Shown: piece after piece, positions 1 to 8,977 of the stretch | Layout: the number at the start of each line of letters is the position of its first letter | Position numbering within the stretch: position 1 is the first letter of the stretch | NCBI GenBank assembly: GCA_023409735.1 | Contig: JAEYRB010000029.1 | Span: 62,001-126,000, forward strand | Direction: 5' to 3' | DNA: 64,000 bases | DNA from: Bacillota bacterium | GTDB lineage: Bacteria > Bacillota > Clostridia > Acetivibrionales > DTU013 | Notes under the pieces: model-generated | The model's input: the letters and a program-made list of their open reading frames with translations, nothing else | Told to the model about the DNA's origin: nothing | Database searches by the model: none | Translations under genes and position numbers: made by a program

Positions 1-908
1 CACAGCATATACAGCGGACTTGCAATAAATATTGTTGAATAGCAGCCGCTCAATATACCAACAGACAGAGGAAGTGTAAACTCCTTAACTGAACCGATAT
101 TGTATACAGAAGCGAATATATACAGTGTAAGTATACATATCAGGGTAGTTACTGATGTATTTATGGACCTGCTCAAGGTCTCAACAACACTTCTGTTAAC
201 AAGCTCGCCTACAGGCATTTTCTTGAGTATCCTTGAATTCTCTCTTATTCTGTCATAAATAACAACGGTATCATTTATAGAATAACCAATGATAGTAAGA
301 ACCGCAGCCACAAATGATTCATTAAGAGGTATTTTGAATATTACATATACTGTAAACATTACCATAACATCATGGATAAGTGCTAAAACAGCAAATATAC
401 CGGCAGATAATCCATGCATAATTCTGAATCTGAACCAAACATAAAGAACTATCAGCAGCGATGCCCAAAAAATCGAATATAGTGATTTTACCTTTATTTC
501 ATCGCCTATAAAAGGTTCTACACTGTTAACTTCAACCACAGCATTTTCGTCGACATTATACTCAGTAAATATTGCATCACGTACGCTGGTACGTTCTTCT
601 TCTGTAAGAGTCTCTGAACTTCCAATGTTCAAAACAAGCAGGTTTATATCGTTTTCACTGGTCTCTGCATTATACGTCTTAGATTTCTGTACAGTTGCTC
701 TTTTGCCTATAGTGCTCTTAACAATATCTACAGCCTTAGTTTCATCAAAATCTCCACTTGGCATTTCAATTTGCATAATTGTTCCACCCTGGAACTGAAT
801 GTCCATTTGAACACCATTTACTATCATTCCAATAATACAAGCAACTAATATTAATCCTGATAATATGAAACAATAATTTCTTTTTCCCATTATATCCATC
901 ATATTCAT
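1..908 (-). CDS. secF: Protein translocase subunit SecF (3' end cut by window)
   Basis: SecF is the partner of SecD in the membrane complex that helps the Sec translocon finish protein export using the proton gradient. The start at 908 is an ATG behind a GGGGGGTGAG ribosome site, giving MNMMDIMGKRNYC. A first TM helix, a periplasmic domain, then several TM segments follow, including the SecD/SecF family stretch around IIGYSINDTVVIYDRIREN. About 302 codons are present, so probably only a short C-terminus is missing. It lies 9 bp after secD and is surely cotranscribed with it. Confidence 0.95.
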   Translation of the reverse strand, partial: MNMMDIMGKRNYCFILSGLILVACIIGMIVNGVQMDIQFQGGTIMQIEMPSGDFDETKAVDIVKSTIGKRATVQKSKTYNAETSENDINLLVLNIGSSETLTEEERTSVRDAIFTEYNVDENAVVEVNSVEPFIGDEIKVKSLYSIFWASLLIVLYVWFRFRIMHGLSAGIFAVLALIHDVMVMFTVYVIFKIPLNESFVAAVLTIIGYSINDTVVIYDRIRENSRILKKMPVGELVNRSVVETLSRSINTSVTTLICILTLYIFASVYNIGSVKEFTLPLSVGILSGCYSTIFIASPLYML

Positions 909-917
909 CTCACCCCC

Positions 918-2222
918 CTATACTCCATAAAGCCATGGTTTTTTAGCTACATCAACATCCGAAACAGCCTTCATCATCGTTCTTGTTAAAGTTAAAGCTG
1001 TAAAGAAGCTTATCACAACACCTATGAACAGCGTGTAAGCAAATGAAGTCATAGTTCCGGTACCAAATATATAGAGTATAACTGCAACTATAAGGGTTGT
1101 TACGTTACCATCCAGTATTGCTGAGAATGCTCTCTTGAAGCCTAAATCTATAGCTGCCTTAAGAGTTTTTCCATTACGCATTTCTTCCTTTATTCTCTCA
1201 AATATAATGACGTTAGCGTCAACGCCCATACCTACCGACAGAACAACGCCAGCAAGTCCGGGAAGCGTCATACTGATTTCTAACCATGATACTGCAAGAA
1301 GCTGCATCATCGCAAGCCCGAATAATGCGATACATGCAATAAGTCCCGGGAGTCTGTAGTACATTATCATAAACAGACAAACAAGTATAAATGCAACTAT
1401 AAATGCTTTTATCGTTACGTCGAGAGCGCCTTTACCAAGAGTTGGGCTGATCGATTTAACAGATTTTGTTTCAAGCTTGAAGGGAAGAGATCCTGATCTT
1501 ATAGTATCAGCAAGCTCTTTTGCTTCAGCTACAGCGACCTTGTCACTTGCGTTGCCCAATGTAATTCTTGCGTCACCATTAGTTATGTGGCTCTGAACTG
1601 TAGGCGCCTGAATGTACTGATCATCCATGAATATAGCTATTCGCTGACCGATCAATCTGCCTGTTGCATCAGCAAAGGCTTTTTTGCCTTCATCACTCAA
1701 TGTAAGAGCAACCTGCATTCCTCCGTTTTCCATATTGGGCTCAGCCTTTGCATCTACGACCTGAGTACCTTGAAGTACAATTCTTCCTGTTGGCAGCGGG
1801 TTGCTATTATTATCAAGCTTGTCCTCATCAACCTCTTGGAATGTCAGGAGCGCAGTTTTACCAATCATCGCCAATGTGGCATCAGGATTATTGTAATCCT
1901 GTCCAGGAGCATAGGGGATTCTTAAAATAATTCTCCCACTGTCTACGTCTGTCGCTATTTCTCTATCTAATATACCTTCTTTATCAAGTCTTTTGCCAAT
2001 TATAATTTTAGCAGTATCAAGATCGTCTTGTGTAGGCTTTGTACCATCATCGGTAACAGCATATAGCATGGCATCTATACCGCCGTTAATATCAATACCC
2101 GGTACTATACTGTTTATTCCGGGAATAGCTATGCCAAAGAAATTGCCCGCAAATGCTATATATGCAAATGCAGCAATCAAGGCAATAACAAGGAAAAATT
2201 TTAACCCGTTGTTCCCTTTCAT
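918..2222 (-). CDS. secD: Protein translocase subunit SecD
   Basis: SecD is the large subunit of the SecDF export accessory complex. The 434-residue protein has an N-terminal TM helix (about 8-28), a periplasmic P1-type region containing the GRLIGQRIAIFMDD and IRSGSLPFKLE stretches, and about five C-terminal TM helices with the family signature around GMGVDANVIIFERIKEE. The ATG follows a GGGGG ribosome site. It is short compared with E. coli SecD, as is usual in Firmicutes that keep SecD and SecF as separate genes. It forms an operon with secF downstream. Confidence 0.97.
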   Translation of the reverse strand: MKGNNGLKFFLVIALIAAFAYIAFAGNFFGIAIPGINSIVPGIDINGGIDAMLYAVTDDGTKPTQDDLDTAKIIIGKRLDKEGILDREIATDVDSGRIILRIPYAPGQDYNNPDATLAMIGKTALLTFQEVDEDKLDNNSNPLPTGRIVLQGTQVVDAKAEPNMENGGMQVALTLSDEGKKAFADATGRLIGQRIAIFMDDQYIQAPTVQSHITNGDARITLGNASDKVAVAEAKELADTIRSGSLPFKLETKSVKSISPTLGKGALDVTIKAFIVAFILVCLFMIMYYRLPGLIACIALFGLAMMQLLAVSWLEISMTLPGLAGVVLSVGMGVDANVIIFERIKEEMRNGKTLKAAIDLGFKRAFSAILDGNVTTLIVAVILYIFGTGTMTSFAYTLFIGVVISFFTALTLTRTMMKAVSDVDVAKKPWLYGV

Positions 2223-2327
2223 CTGTAAAAATCCCCCTTTTTTTTCTTAAACCGCATATGCTATTATATATCTATCACTCCAGGTAGTCAATATTATTTG
2301 CCCCTGTTAAATAGTGCATAAATAGTG

Positions 2328-2996
2328 CTAAATTAGCTTCGTACCATTGATCAGAAGCTGAAAATTCAACCCTAGAAAAGCCGCAGCCCTTCTGTTCATC
2401 GTCATTCTTGCAAGAAAAATCTCAAAGTAATCCATAACAGGACATATTTGTGTATCTATCTGCAATACTAGATCAGCTGTTTTAGATGCAGTATCAACCG
2501 ATATTACCGATCTTTCAACTGCATAATTTACCCTATCATGTATATCAAAAGTAGCAATGTCCCTGTTTCTGACCCTGCTCCTATGTACATCTGATTTATC
2601 TGCCAAAATCAATGCCGCAGAAATACTGCTTACTGCAGTTCCTGTCTTCTCATCATGATTTCCAATAGCCAGCATGATCTCAGCAGCTTCGCTTACATCC
2701 ATTCCCATCCTTGTAAGCATTTCATATGCCAATATGGCGCCCGTATGAGCATGATCATTTCTATTTACTGCATTTCCTATATCATGCACATATCCCGCGA
2801 TTCTTGCCAATTCGACCTCCCTTTCCGGATAGCCAAGCTTTTCAAGAATATTTCCGGCACTGTTCGAAACAATAGAAACATGCCTGAAGGAATGCTCCGT
2901 ATAACCAAGGACCTCCATCTGTTTTTCTGCTATTGTTAGAAACGTTTTAACTTCCTCGCTCTTTTTTACATCCTGTAATGTAAGTATTTGTATCAC
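2328..2996 (-). CDS. HD-domain phosphohydrolase-like protein
   Basis: This is a soluble HD-superfamily protein with the metal-binding pattern H (FRHVSIV), HD (GYVHDIGNA), H (DHAHTG) and a further GNHD motif, so it probably hydrolyses a phosphate ester or nucleotide. The substrate is unknown. It sits immediately upstream of secD in transcription order, an arrangement seen in other Clostridia. The reading frame opens with GTG at 2996, but that codon lies inside the ribosome site AGGAGGTG (3001-2994). The ATA at 2987, eight bases after AGGAGG, would be better placed (MLTLQDVKK), so the real start is uncertain. Confidence 0.8.
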   Translation of the reverse strand: MIQILTLQDVKKSEEVKTFLTIAEKQMEVLGYTEHSFRHVSIVSNSAGNILEKLGYPEREVELARIAGYVHDIGNAVNRNDHAHTGAILAYEMLTRMGMDVSEAAEIMLAIGNHDEKTGTAVSSISAALILADKSDVHRSRVRNRDIATFDIHDRVNYAVERSVISVDTASKTADLVLQIDTQICPVMDYFEIFLARMTMNRRAAAFLGLNFQLLINGTKLI

Positions 2997-3300
2997 CTCC
3001 TAAGTAGTCAAAATGTTTACTTCAGCTTGACTCAAGCTTCCACACCGTATACCTGAAGTAATTTAATCCCGGTGATCCGGCAAGCTTGCCTGTTTGCTCG
3101 GCAGCAATAGTCAGGAAGACTCGCTAAAGCCTCTGCTTTTCTAACCTGCTGCTATTATTTTGGGTTGTAAACTGCTGTGAAGAAAACACCTATTCTAATC
3201 TTAGTATTTCCAATCCAAAATTCGTTCATGCGAACATACTGATGGCACACATTTATTAAACATGTCATTGCCATTATCAGCTTATCTTTTTTAACGTATA

Positions 3301-3331
3301 AACAGCGAGGGGCAACAAGCCTCCCGCTGTT
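3301..3331. other. GC-rich inverted repeat in leader
   Basis: AACAGCG pairs with CGCTGTT, and the stem continues inward through GG/CC and GC/GC around an AACAA loop. It is not followed by a T-run on either strand, so it is not a standard terminator. It would lie about 35 nt into the transcript that starts near 3366. Confidence 0.5.
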
Positions 3332-3372
3332 ATGGTGTAACTATATTGGCATTAAAAGTCAAGTCAACATTT

Positions 3373-3401
3373 ATTATAGCATACGTTAATACCCTTGTGA
3401 A
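3373..3401 (-). promoter_or_regulatory. Predicted sigma-A promoter for HD gene-secD-secF
   Basis: On the minus strand a -35 box TTCACA (3401-3396) and a -10 box TATAAT (3378-3373) are separated by exactly 17 bp. The boxes match the vegetative consensus at 5/6 and 6/6. The promoter points toward the HD-domain gene and secDF, with a predicted start near 3366. Confidence 0.6.
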
Positions 3402-3451
3402 GATATTTTGTTCACTATCGGTATTTATCAACTATGTAGTCAACTACTTTT

Positions 3452-3526
3452 CTTGTTGGTTTTATTCCTGTTAGTTTTATTCTTATTAGTTTTATTCTTG
3501 TTGGTTTTATTCTTGTTAGTTTTGTT
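3452..3526. repeat. Five tandem 15-bp repeats (minisatellite)
   Basis: Five head-to-tail units of 15 bp begin at 3452, 3467, 3482, 3497 and 3512. The consensus is CTTGTTRGTTTTATT and units differ at one to three positions. The array lies just past the stop codon of the TIGR04086-family gene. Because 15 is a multiple of three, it keeps ORFs open on both strands. The plus-strand one (repeated LLVLF) has no ribosome site and looks accidental. Confidence 0.9.
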
Positions 3527-3556
3527 GCTTTATTTATTGGCTCAGTTTATTTGTGT

Positions 3557-4000
3557 TTATCTCTTCTTGACAGTGGATTTATATTTCATTCCTTTTTTTG
3601 CATTAATGCCCGTTATACCACCTATTGCACCTGTCAAAATACCAATTACAGCCATAGTTATAGCATACCTGTCTATAACGAATGATTTGTACACTATACT
3701 GCTTAACAAATAGAGAACCAGCATATATATCAATCCAATCAGCCCGCCGTTCATCCACCCTTTACTCTTTACACCTCTTGTTGAAACAAGGCCTGCCGTG
3801 AACACGCTTGCGATTGTTATTACAATAACCGCGGGAGAAATAAGCCTTTGCGGAAAATCTGTATTAGATAAAATTAAAGCAAACAACATAAATAAAGGTA
3901 TTGTAATAACATACGCAGTAAAAATTCCTTTGAGAATGGAAAAAAGGCTAAAATTTTTGCCTTCCAAATTAGCTGCATTACTATCTGTCGCTCTGGGCAT
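3557..4000 (-). CDS. TIGR04086-family membrane protein
   Basis: This 147-residue integral membrane protein has about four TM helices: roughly residues 24-44 (FTAYVITIPLFMLFALIL), 56-72, 85-105 and 112-132. It ends with a basic tail. Length and pattern fit the TIGR04086 family, which has no known function and in many Clostridia is coded near yajC, secDF and the SCIFF peptide genes. The start at 4000 (MPRATDSN) follows a GGGGGG ribosome site, whereas an upstream in-frame ATG at 4066 has none. The SCIFF cassette expected beside it is absent here. Confidence 0.7.
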   Translation of the reverse strand: MPRATDSNAANLEGKNFSLFSILKGIFTAYVITIPLFMLFALILSNTDFPQRLISPAVIVITIASVFTAGLVSTRGVKSKGWMNGGLIGLIYMLVLYLLSSIVYKSFVIDRYAITMAVIGILTGAIGGITGINAKKGMKYKSTVKKR

Positions 4001-4125
4001 ATGTATTCCCCCCGCACACTTGTACTTTATAATATATTTATTACCTTGCAGAAAGGAATAGAACATTTTTATGCCAGAAAGAAGAAAAGGCTACTATTGC
4101 TTTTGCTAATACCTAAAAAAGCATA

Positions 4126-4172
4126 ACAAAAAAGCTGAAGAATTAAAAGACAATGTCTTTTAATATTCAGCC
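4126..4172 (-). terminator. Intrinsic terminator after yajC
   Basis: On the minus strand a long stem (GCTGAA-TATTAAAAGAC pairing with GTCTTTTAAT-CTTCAGC, plus-strand 4134-4171) is followed at once by TTTTTTG. It ends the queA-tgt-yajC transcript 25 bp after the yajC stop. Confidence 0.88.
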
Positions 4173-4196
4173 AATTTATGAATGATCAAATCTTTT

Positions 4197-4490
4197 TTAA
4201 GACTCTACCGGCTTAACAACTTCCTTGACAGCCCATTTTTTTACGTTTACCTTTGCCCTTTCAACGCCTGTCTCGATCGTTACTTCGTCATCCTTGATAT
4301 TGATAACCTTACCGGAAATACCTCCGATAGTAACTACTGAATCACCCACAAGAAGAGCATCAAGCAATGCTTTGGCTTTCTTATCCCTCTTTTTTTGAGG
4401 AAGGAATATCAGTAAGTACATTATTACTATAAAAAATACAAGATAGCCAACAGTAATTAGAAGGCTTCCACCGCCGCCATTAGGATCCAT
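4197..4490 (-). CDS. yajC: Preprotein translocase subunit YajC
   Basis: YajC is a small single-span membrane protein that associates with SecDF and the Sec translocon. The 97 residues comprise a Gly-rich N-terminus, one TM helix (about residues 10-30), then the family signature LPQKKRDKKAKALLDALLVGD and a small beta domain (VTIGGISGKVINI). The start at 4490 (MDPNGGGGS) has a GGAGG site six bases upstream. The frame extends 13 codons further, but that longer start lacks such a site. It follows tgt, as in many bacteria. Confidence 0.95.
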   Translation of the reverse strand: MDPNGGGGSLLITVGYLVFFIVIMYLLIFLPQKKRDKKAKALLDALLVGDSVVTIGGISGKVINIKDDEVTIETGVERAKVNVKKWAVKEVVKPVES

Positions 4491-4544
4491 AAAATTCCTC
4501 CAATAATTTATTTTATTATGGGTCAACAAACCCTAATAATCATT

Positions 4545-5666
4545 TTACTTTTTGTAACCGTATGACTCAAAGAATCCCTTTTTAAAATCTCCAAGTCTAT
4601 CATCCATTATAGCTTGTCTTACATTTTTCATCAAGTCTAATAAAAAATATAGATTATGCCATGTTGTGAGTCTTATACCAAGTACCTCCTGAGCTTTCAG
4701 AAGATGTCTTATATATGCTCTTGTAAAATTTTTGCAAACATAACAATCACACTCAGGATCAAGTGGTCCGAAATCTCTTGCATATTTTGCATCTCTAGCT
4801 ATGATCCTGCCTCTGTGTGTCATAACTGTGCCATTTCGTCCGATTCGAGTCGGAAGAACACAATCAAACATGTCAATCCCGCGTATCGCGCCTTCTATAA
4901 GATAATCCGGGCTTCCTACACCCATGAGGTATCTTGGCTTATCCTCAGGCAGAAGCGGTACTGTGCATTCAAGCATCCTGTACATATCTTCAGCAGGTTC
5001 CCCTACACTTAATCCGCCAATAGAGTATCCCGGAAAATCAAGCTTTACCAACTCCCTTGCACTCTGCTCTCTTAGGTCTGGGTAGATACCGCCCTGTACT
5101 ATTCCAAAGAGAGCCTGTTTGTCAGTATTCTTATGTGCTTCCTTGCACCGAGCGGCCCATCTCGTTGTTCTCTCAAGCGATTTTTTTGTATATTCGTGAT
5201 CGCTTGGATAAGGTGTACACTCGTCAAATGACATCATTATATCTGAGCCGAGATCATTTTGTATCTTTACTGCAAGCTCAGGAGTGAATACATGCTTTGA
5301 TCCATCAATATGAGATCTGAAGGTTACACCTTCTTCCTTTATGCTTCGCAGATCGCTAAGGCTGAACACCTGGAACCCGCCGCTATCTGTAAGTATAGGC
5401 CTGTCCCAGTTCATGAACTTGTGCAGTCCGCCTGCTTCTCTTATTAATTCATTTCCCGGCCTCATATAAAGGTGGTATGTGTTGCTGAGTATTATTTTCG
5501 CATTTATCTCCTTTAATTCATCTGGAGACATTCCTTTTACAGTAGCCTGTGTACCTACAGGCATAAACACAGGAGTTTCAAAGCTTCCGTGAGGCGTGTG
5601 AACAATTCCTAGTCTTGCGCCTGTTTGTTTGCATTTTTTTATTAACTCGTATTTTATCGCAGCCAT
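4545..5666 (-). CDS. tgt: tRNA-guanine transglycosylase (queuine tRNA-ribosyltransferase)
   Basis: Tgt swaps guanine-34 of GUN-anticodon tRNAs (Tyr, His, Asn, Asp) for the queuosine precursor preQ1. The 373-residue protein is full length. Visible family features are LTDSGGFQVFSL with the first catalytic Asp region, MSFDECTPYP, the nucleophile region MFDCVLPTRIGRNG, and the zinc site CDCYVCKNFTRAYIRHL. It lies 11 bp from queA, the next enzyme of the pathway, so the two are cotranscribed. Confidence 0.98.
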   Translation of the reverse strand: MAAIKYELIKKCKQTGARLGIVHTPHGSFETPVFMPVGTQATVKGMSPDELKEINAKIILSNTYHLYMRPGNELIREAGGLHKFMNWDRPILTDSGGFQVFSLSDLRSIKEEGVTFRSHIDGSKHVFTPELAVKIQNDLGSDIMMSFDECTPYPSDHEYTKKSLERTTRWAARCKEAHKNTDKQALFGIVQGGIYPDLREQSARELVKLDFPGYSIGGLSVGEPAEDMYRMLECTVPLLPEDKPRYLMGVGSPDYLIEGAIRGIDMFDCVLPTRIGRNGTVMTHRGRIIARDAKYARDFGPLDPECDCYVCKNFTRAYIRHLLKAQEVLGIRLTTWHNLYFLLDLMKNVRQAIMDDRLGDFKKGFFESYGYKK

Positions 5667-5677
5667 TATTACCTCAA

Positions 5678-6721
5678 TTATTTCGAATCTATATTATCTG
5701 TGATGAACGTTGCATCACCAAAGCTGAAAAATCTATATTTTTCAGCAATTGCTGTTTTGTATGCATTAAGTATGTTTTCACGTCCTGCTAATGCGCTGAC
5801 AAGCATGATCAATGTGGATTCAGGCAGATGAAAATTAGTTATAAGCGCATCTACAATTTTAAAGCGATATCCAGGATATATAAATATGTTTGTCCATCCT
5901 TCAGACGCCTTGACATATCCATCATCCGAGCTTACTGTCTCAAGTACGCGGCAGCTTGTGGTACCGACTGATATTATTCGGCCGCCGTTTGCCCTTGTAC
6001 TGTTTATTATATCAGCTGTTTTACTATTGATTTTATAGAATTCAGAATGCATAATATGGTTTTCTACATTTTCATCCTTTACCGGTCTAAATGTGCCCAG
6101 ACCTACATGAAGGGTCAGATAAGCAATATTTACACCTTTTTTTGCTATTTTGTCCAACAGCTCAGGCGTAAAGTGAAGACCTGCTGTAGGCGCTGCTGCG
6201 GAACCCCTGTATTTTGAATAAACAGTCTGATATTTTTCTGGATCATCAAGCTTTTTAGTTATATATGGCGGCAACGGAACTATCCCGACCCTGTCAAGCA
6301 CCTCCTGGAAGATTCCATCATACTCGAATCTGACAAACCTGTTCCCGCCTTCAACAACTTCAATAATTTCCGCACGAAGCTCATTATTGCCGAAAACAAA
6401 TCTATTGCCGGGTTTAGCCTTTCTTCCCGGCTTAAGAATCACTTCCCAAATATCTTCCTTAACATTATTTAGTAGAACGAATTCTATTTTGCCGCCGGTA
6501 TCCTCACGAACACCGATAAGTCTTGCAGGGATAACCCTTGTATCATTAAGTACAAGACAGTCCCCTGAATTAAGATAGTCCGGAAGGTCACTGAATATTT
6601 TATGTTCAATAAAACCTTTATTTTTATCAACAAGCATTAATCTTGAGCTGCTTCGGTCAACTGCAGGTTCCTGTGCTATCAGTTCCTGTGGTAAATCATA
6701 ATAAAAATCGCTGGATTTCAT
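5678..6721 (-). CDS. queA: S-adenosylmethionine:tRNA ribosyltransferase-isomerase
   Basis: QueA moves the ribosyl part of SAM onto preQ1-modified tRNA to make epoxyqueuosine. The 347-residue protein has the typical N-terminus (SDFYYDLPQELIAQEPA), LNDTRVIPARL, the AAPTAGLHFT motif, HVGLGTFRPV and NFHLPESTLIMLV. The ATG has a GGGAG site. It is the first gene of the queA-tgt-yajC unit. The preceding gap of about 190 bp shows no recognisable riboswitch. Confidence 0.98.
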   Translation of the reverse strand: MKSSDFYYDLPQELIAQEPAVDRSSSRLMLVDKNKGFIEHKIFSDLPDYLNSGDCLVLNDTRVIPARLIGVREDTGGKIEFVLLNNVKEDIWEVILKPGRKAKPGNRFVFGNNELRAEIIEVVEGGNRFVRFEYDGIFQEVLDRVGIVPLPPYITKKLDDPEKYQTVYSKYRGSAAAPTAGLHFTPELLDKIAKKGVNIAYLTLHVGLGTFRPVKDENVENHIMHSEFYKINSKTADIINSTRANGGRIISVGTTSCRVLETVSSDDGYVKASEGWTNIFIYPGYRFKIVDALITNFHLPESTLIMLVSALAGRENILNAYKTAIAEKYRFFSFGDATFITDNIDSK

Positions 6722-6914
6722 TTTTCTCCCTGTTATCTCTTAAGCTGTATACTCATAGTGATTTGTAACTAAAATATTTCCATTACAAAAGAAATCATAC
6801 ATTATTAATTATATTTTTACAATATAATTATTCTCTTATTATAGTTATGTACTCTATCTGATTGTCTGCAAGATAAAGTCTGTCTTCAGCAAGAACATCA
6901 TTCATTAAATTTAA

Positions 6915-8639
6915 TTACTCTATTTTAGTTCCCTGGAAATAGTGAGTGAGAATTACGTCGTATGTTATTCCGGCTTTAGCCATACCAATTGCTCCCTCTT
7001 GGCTCATACCCACCGCATGTCCGTTTCCCTTACCGGTAAACGTATAGTTTTCAGGCACCAATGTAGCTTTACTTGTCGCACCATTAGCGCCAAGTATGGT
7101 CACCTTGTTATTGGAGGATTTAATGCTCCCTGTTCCGCTTGCCGAAATAACCTTTTTATCTCCTAGCTGTATTACCTTAGGCTCAGGAACAGCATATTGC
7201 ATTGCAGATGCATCAACTCCACCTCCGGCTGCGGCTGTAACTGCAGAGACATTATATGCTGTTGTGGCGTATACATCTGCATCTGTTGAAATCGTATAAA
7301 GCTGGCTTTTTAGACCAAATATTCCTCTTGTTCTTTCGCGGTCAAAGTATGCAGGGTTGCTGCTTCTGTCGCCTTTTACCGCAAGCTGTGTAACTCTCCC
7401 TGATTCTGCTGTTTTTGTAATCGATATACCAATTATATTGCCAATATTTCCTACTATTGATTTTACATCAGAGGCGCTCAGCGTTTTGGTCCATGTATAA
7501 ATTTTCTCATACTTATCCTCAACGCTTGTCAAATAAGGGTAAGAGGAATTCCATACATTCTTAACATCCTCCGTCCTACCTCCGCTTGATGCAAAATAGA
7601 ACGTCAGCGCAGGTTTCCCGTTATATGTGAGAATTTTATCTGCTACCTGATCTATTGCATTATTGCAGCTTTGGATCTCAGCACTGTATCCCTTGTACAC
7701 CTGACAGTGGGTGGTCGCACATAAATCAAAGCCTGTTTTTGAATGCTTTCCCATACTATTTAGTATATACATTTTAGCCGCTACAGTCTGTGCCTTTATC
7801 GCTTCCGCAGGGGATTTCCCTCCAATCTCACATGGAACATTACCATAGAGGTATTCATTCATTGATACTACATTTATTACTGTCATATCACTTCCGCTAA
7901 GTCTCTTTATCTCAAGAGCTCCTCTATAAGGAGTTCCTTTTATTTTAAATACAGACGGGCTATTTTCTGGAGCAGGCTTTACCCAGAAGTTCGCTATACT
8001 GCTGTTGAAATAGCAAAGCGGTTGATATTGTTCATTTACTGCAACTATTCCATTTGGTGAAGGTACAGTAATTGTATAACCCATTTCTCCTATCATTGGA
8101 ATCAATTTTGCTATCTGCTCCTGGGCAGCTGTCTCATTAATAAAGGAATAGGCCCATACTTGCCAGCTGTCATTATACGCAATCGCTGCAGGTATCCCCA
8201 TCTGCCTGTATAATGACGCTTGTGCTTCTGCTGTTAATGCATCAGTGTAATCACTACCAATTTTAATATGATAGGGGCCATACTTCTCACGATCTGCAAT
8301 TGCAGTATCTGTATTAGATGTAGGATTATATTCCTTTAATGTCGATCCGTCATTATAATAATATGCATCCTTACGAACATATATTGAAGATGAGCCTGTT
8401 ACCTTATATATCTCGTTAAAGAAGTCATCCTTCATAAAGCCTATACAAAGACCTGCAGCCGCAGATACATTAAAGAACGTCTGCGCAGTATTTACAGATA
8501 CTGATGTATCTTTGTAATACAACCCTATTCTAATTTTATCAGGAACAGCAGCGTCTGCTTTAAATAATGGAGATACTGTTAATAACATTACCGCTGCCAT
8601 GCATAAAGCTGTAACCTTCTTAAAAAAGCCTTTATTCAT
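6915..8639 (-). CDS. Secreted SpoIID/LytB-domain protein
   Basis: SpoIID-family enzymes cut peptidoglycan glycan strands stripped of stem peptides. This 574-residue protein has a signal peptide (MNKGFFKKVTALCMAAVMLL, cleaved near ADA), a long N-terminal region containing a SPOR-like segment (about 130-200), and a C-terminal SpoIID domain (about 250-574). The domain shows NVPCEIGGKSPAEAIKAQTV with the catalytic-type Glu, the CATTHCQVYKG motif, FYFASSGGRTEDV, and a final GHAVGMSQEGA stretch. It is longer than sporulation SpoIID, so it may be a vegetative or cortex paralogue. A GGGG site precedes the ATG. Confidence 0.88.
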   Translation of the reverse strand: MNKGFFKKVTALCMAAVMLLTVSPLFKADAAVPDKIRIGLYYKDTSVSVNTAQTFFNVSAAAGLCIGFMKDDFFNEIYKVTGSSSIYVRKDAYYYNDGSTLKEYNPTSNTDTAIADREKYGPYHIKIGSDYTDALTAEAQASLYRQMGIPAAIAYNDSWQVWAYSFINETAAQEQIAKLIPMIGEMGYTITVPSPNGIVAVNEQYQPLCYFNSSIANFWVKPAPENSPSVFKIKGTPYRGALEIKRLSGSDMTVINVVSMNEYLYGNVPCEIGGKSPAEAIKAQTVAAKMYILNSMGKHSKTGFDLCATTHCQVYKGYSAEIQSCNNAIDQVADKILTYNGKPALTFYFASSGGRTEDVKNVWNSSYPYLTSVEDKYEKIYTWTKTLSASDVKSIVGNIGNIIGISITKTAESGRVTQLAVKGDRSSNPAYFDRERTRGIFGLKSQLYTISTDADVYATTAYNVSAVTAAAGGGVDASAMQYAVPEPKVIQLGDKKVISASGTGSIKSSNNKVTILGANGATSKATLVPENYTFTGKGNGHAVGMSQEGAIGMAKAGITYDVILTHYFQGTKIE

Positions 8640-8883
8640 ATTGAGAGCCCCTTTTCATTAGTAGGTATCAAAACAATATAACAATTCTTATTACATGTAT
8701 TCGACACTTAAATGCCTCTTTCCTCTTATATTGTCGTATTTATCAATTTTGTGATTATTTTTTAATATTTCTGTAACATAAGTACATATTGGGTTGCAGC
8801 CGTTTTGGCAAAATCTGCATAGATTATTAGTAATTTGCAGTACAATATTGAGATCAAAAATAAAATAAGAAATATTAAAACAA

Positions 8884-8912
8884 TTGACATTACATATACC
8901 TGATGATATTAT
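8884..8912 (+). promoter_or_regulatory. Predicted sigma-A promoter of asd-dapA-dapB operon
   Basis: A perfect -35 box TTGACA (8884-8889) and a -10 box TATTAT (8907-8912) are separated by 17 bp. The predicted start near 8919 lies about 60 nt before the lysine aptamer. Confidence 0.75.
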
Positions 8913-8977
8913 TATAAAAAGCTTCAAACAGAAGTTAAAAGATGCTTCTTTTGAGCCGCAAAAACATAATATATAAC

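Larger units (their letters stand above)
2997..3556. other. 560-bp gap: promoter, hairpins and a minisatellite, no gene seen
   Basis: No credible ORF is visible here on either strand, and no cysteine-rich small ORF of the SCIFF type on the minus strand. It contains a minus-strand promoter (3373-3401), a GC-rich inverted repeat (3301-3331), a perfect palindrome GGCAAGCTTGCC near 3079-3090, an inverted repeat TTACTTCAG/CTGAAGTAA (3017-3025 with 3053-3061), and five 15-bp tandem repeats (3452-3526). A transcript from the promoter would carry a leader of about 370 nt before the HD-domain gene. Confidence 0.6.

Noticed and set aside
3408..3713. Plus-strand ORF with repeated LLVLF
   Set aside because: It comes from the 15-bp tandem repeat and overlaps the 3' end of the membrane-protein gene on the other strand.
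6828..6905. 25-codon minus-strand ORF after the SpoIID-domain gene
   Set aside because: Open frame from ATG 6905 but without a ribosome site or known homologue; could be a relic, not supportable as a gene.
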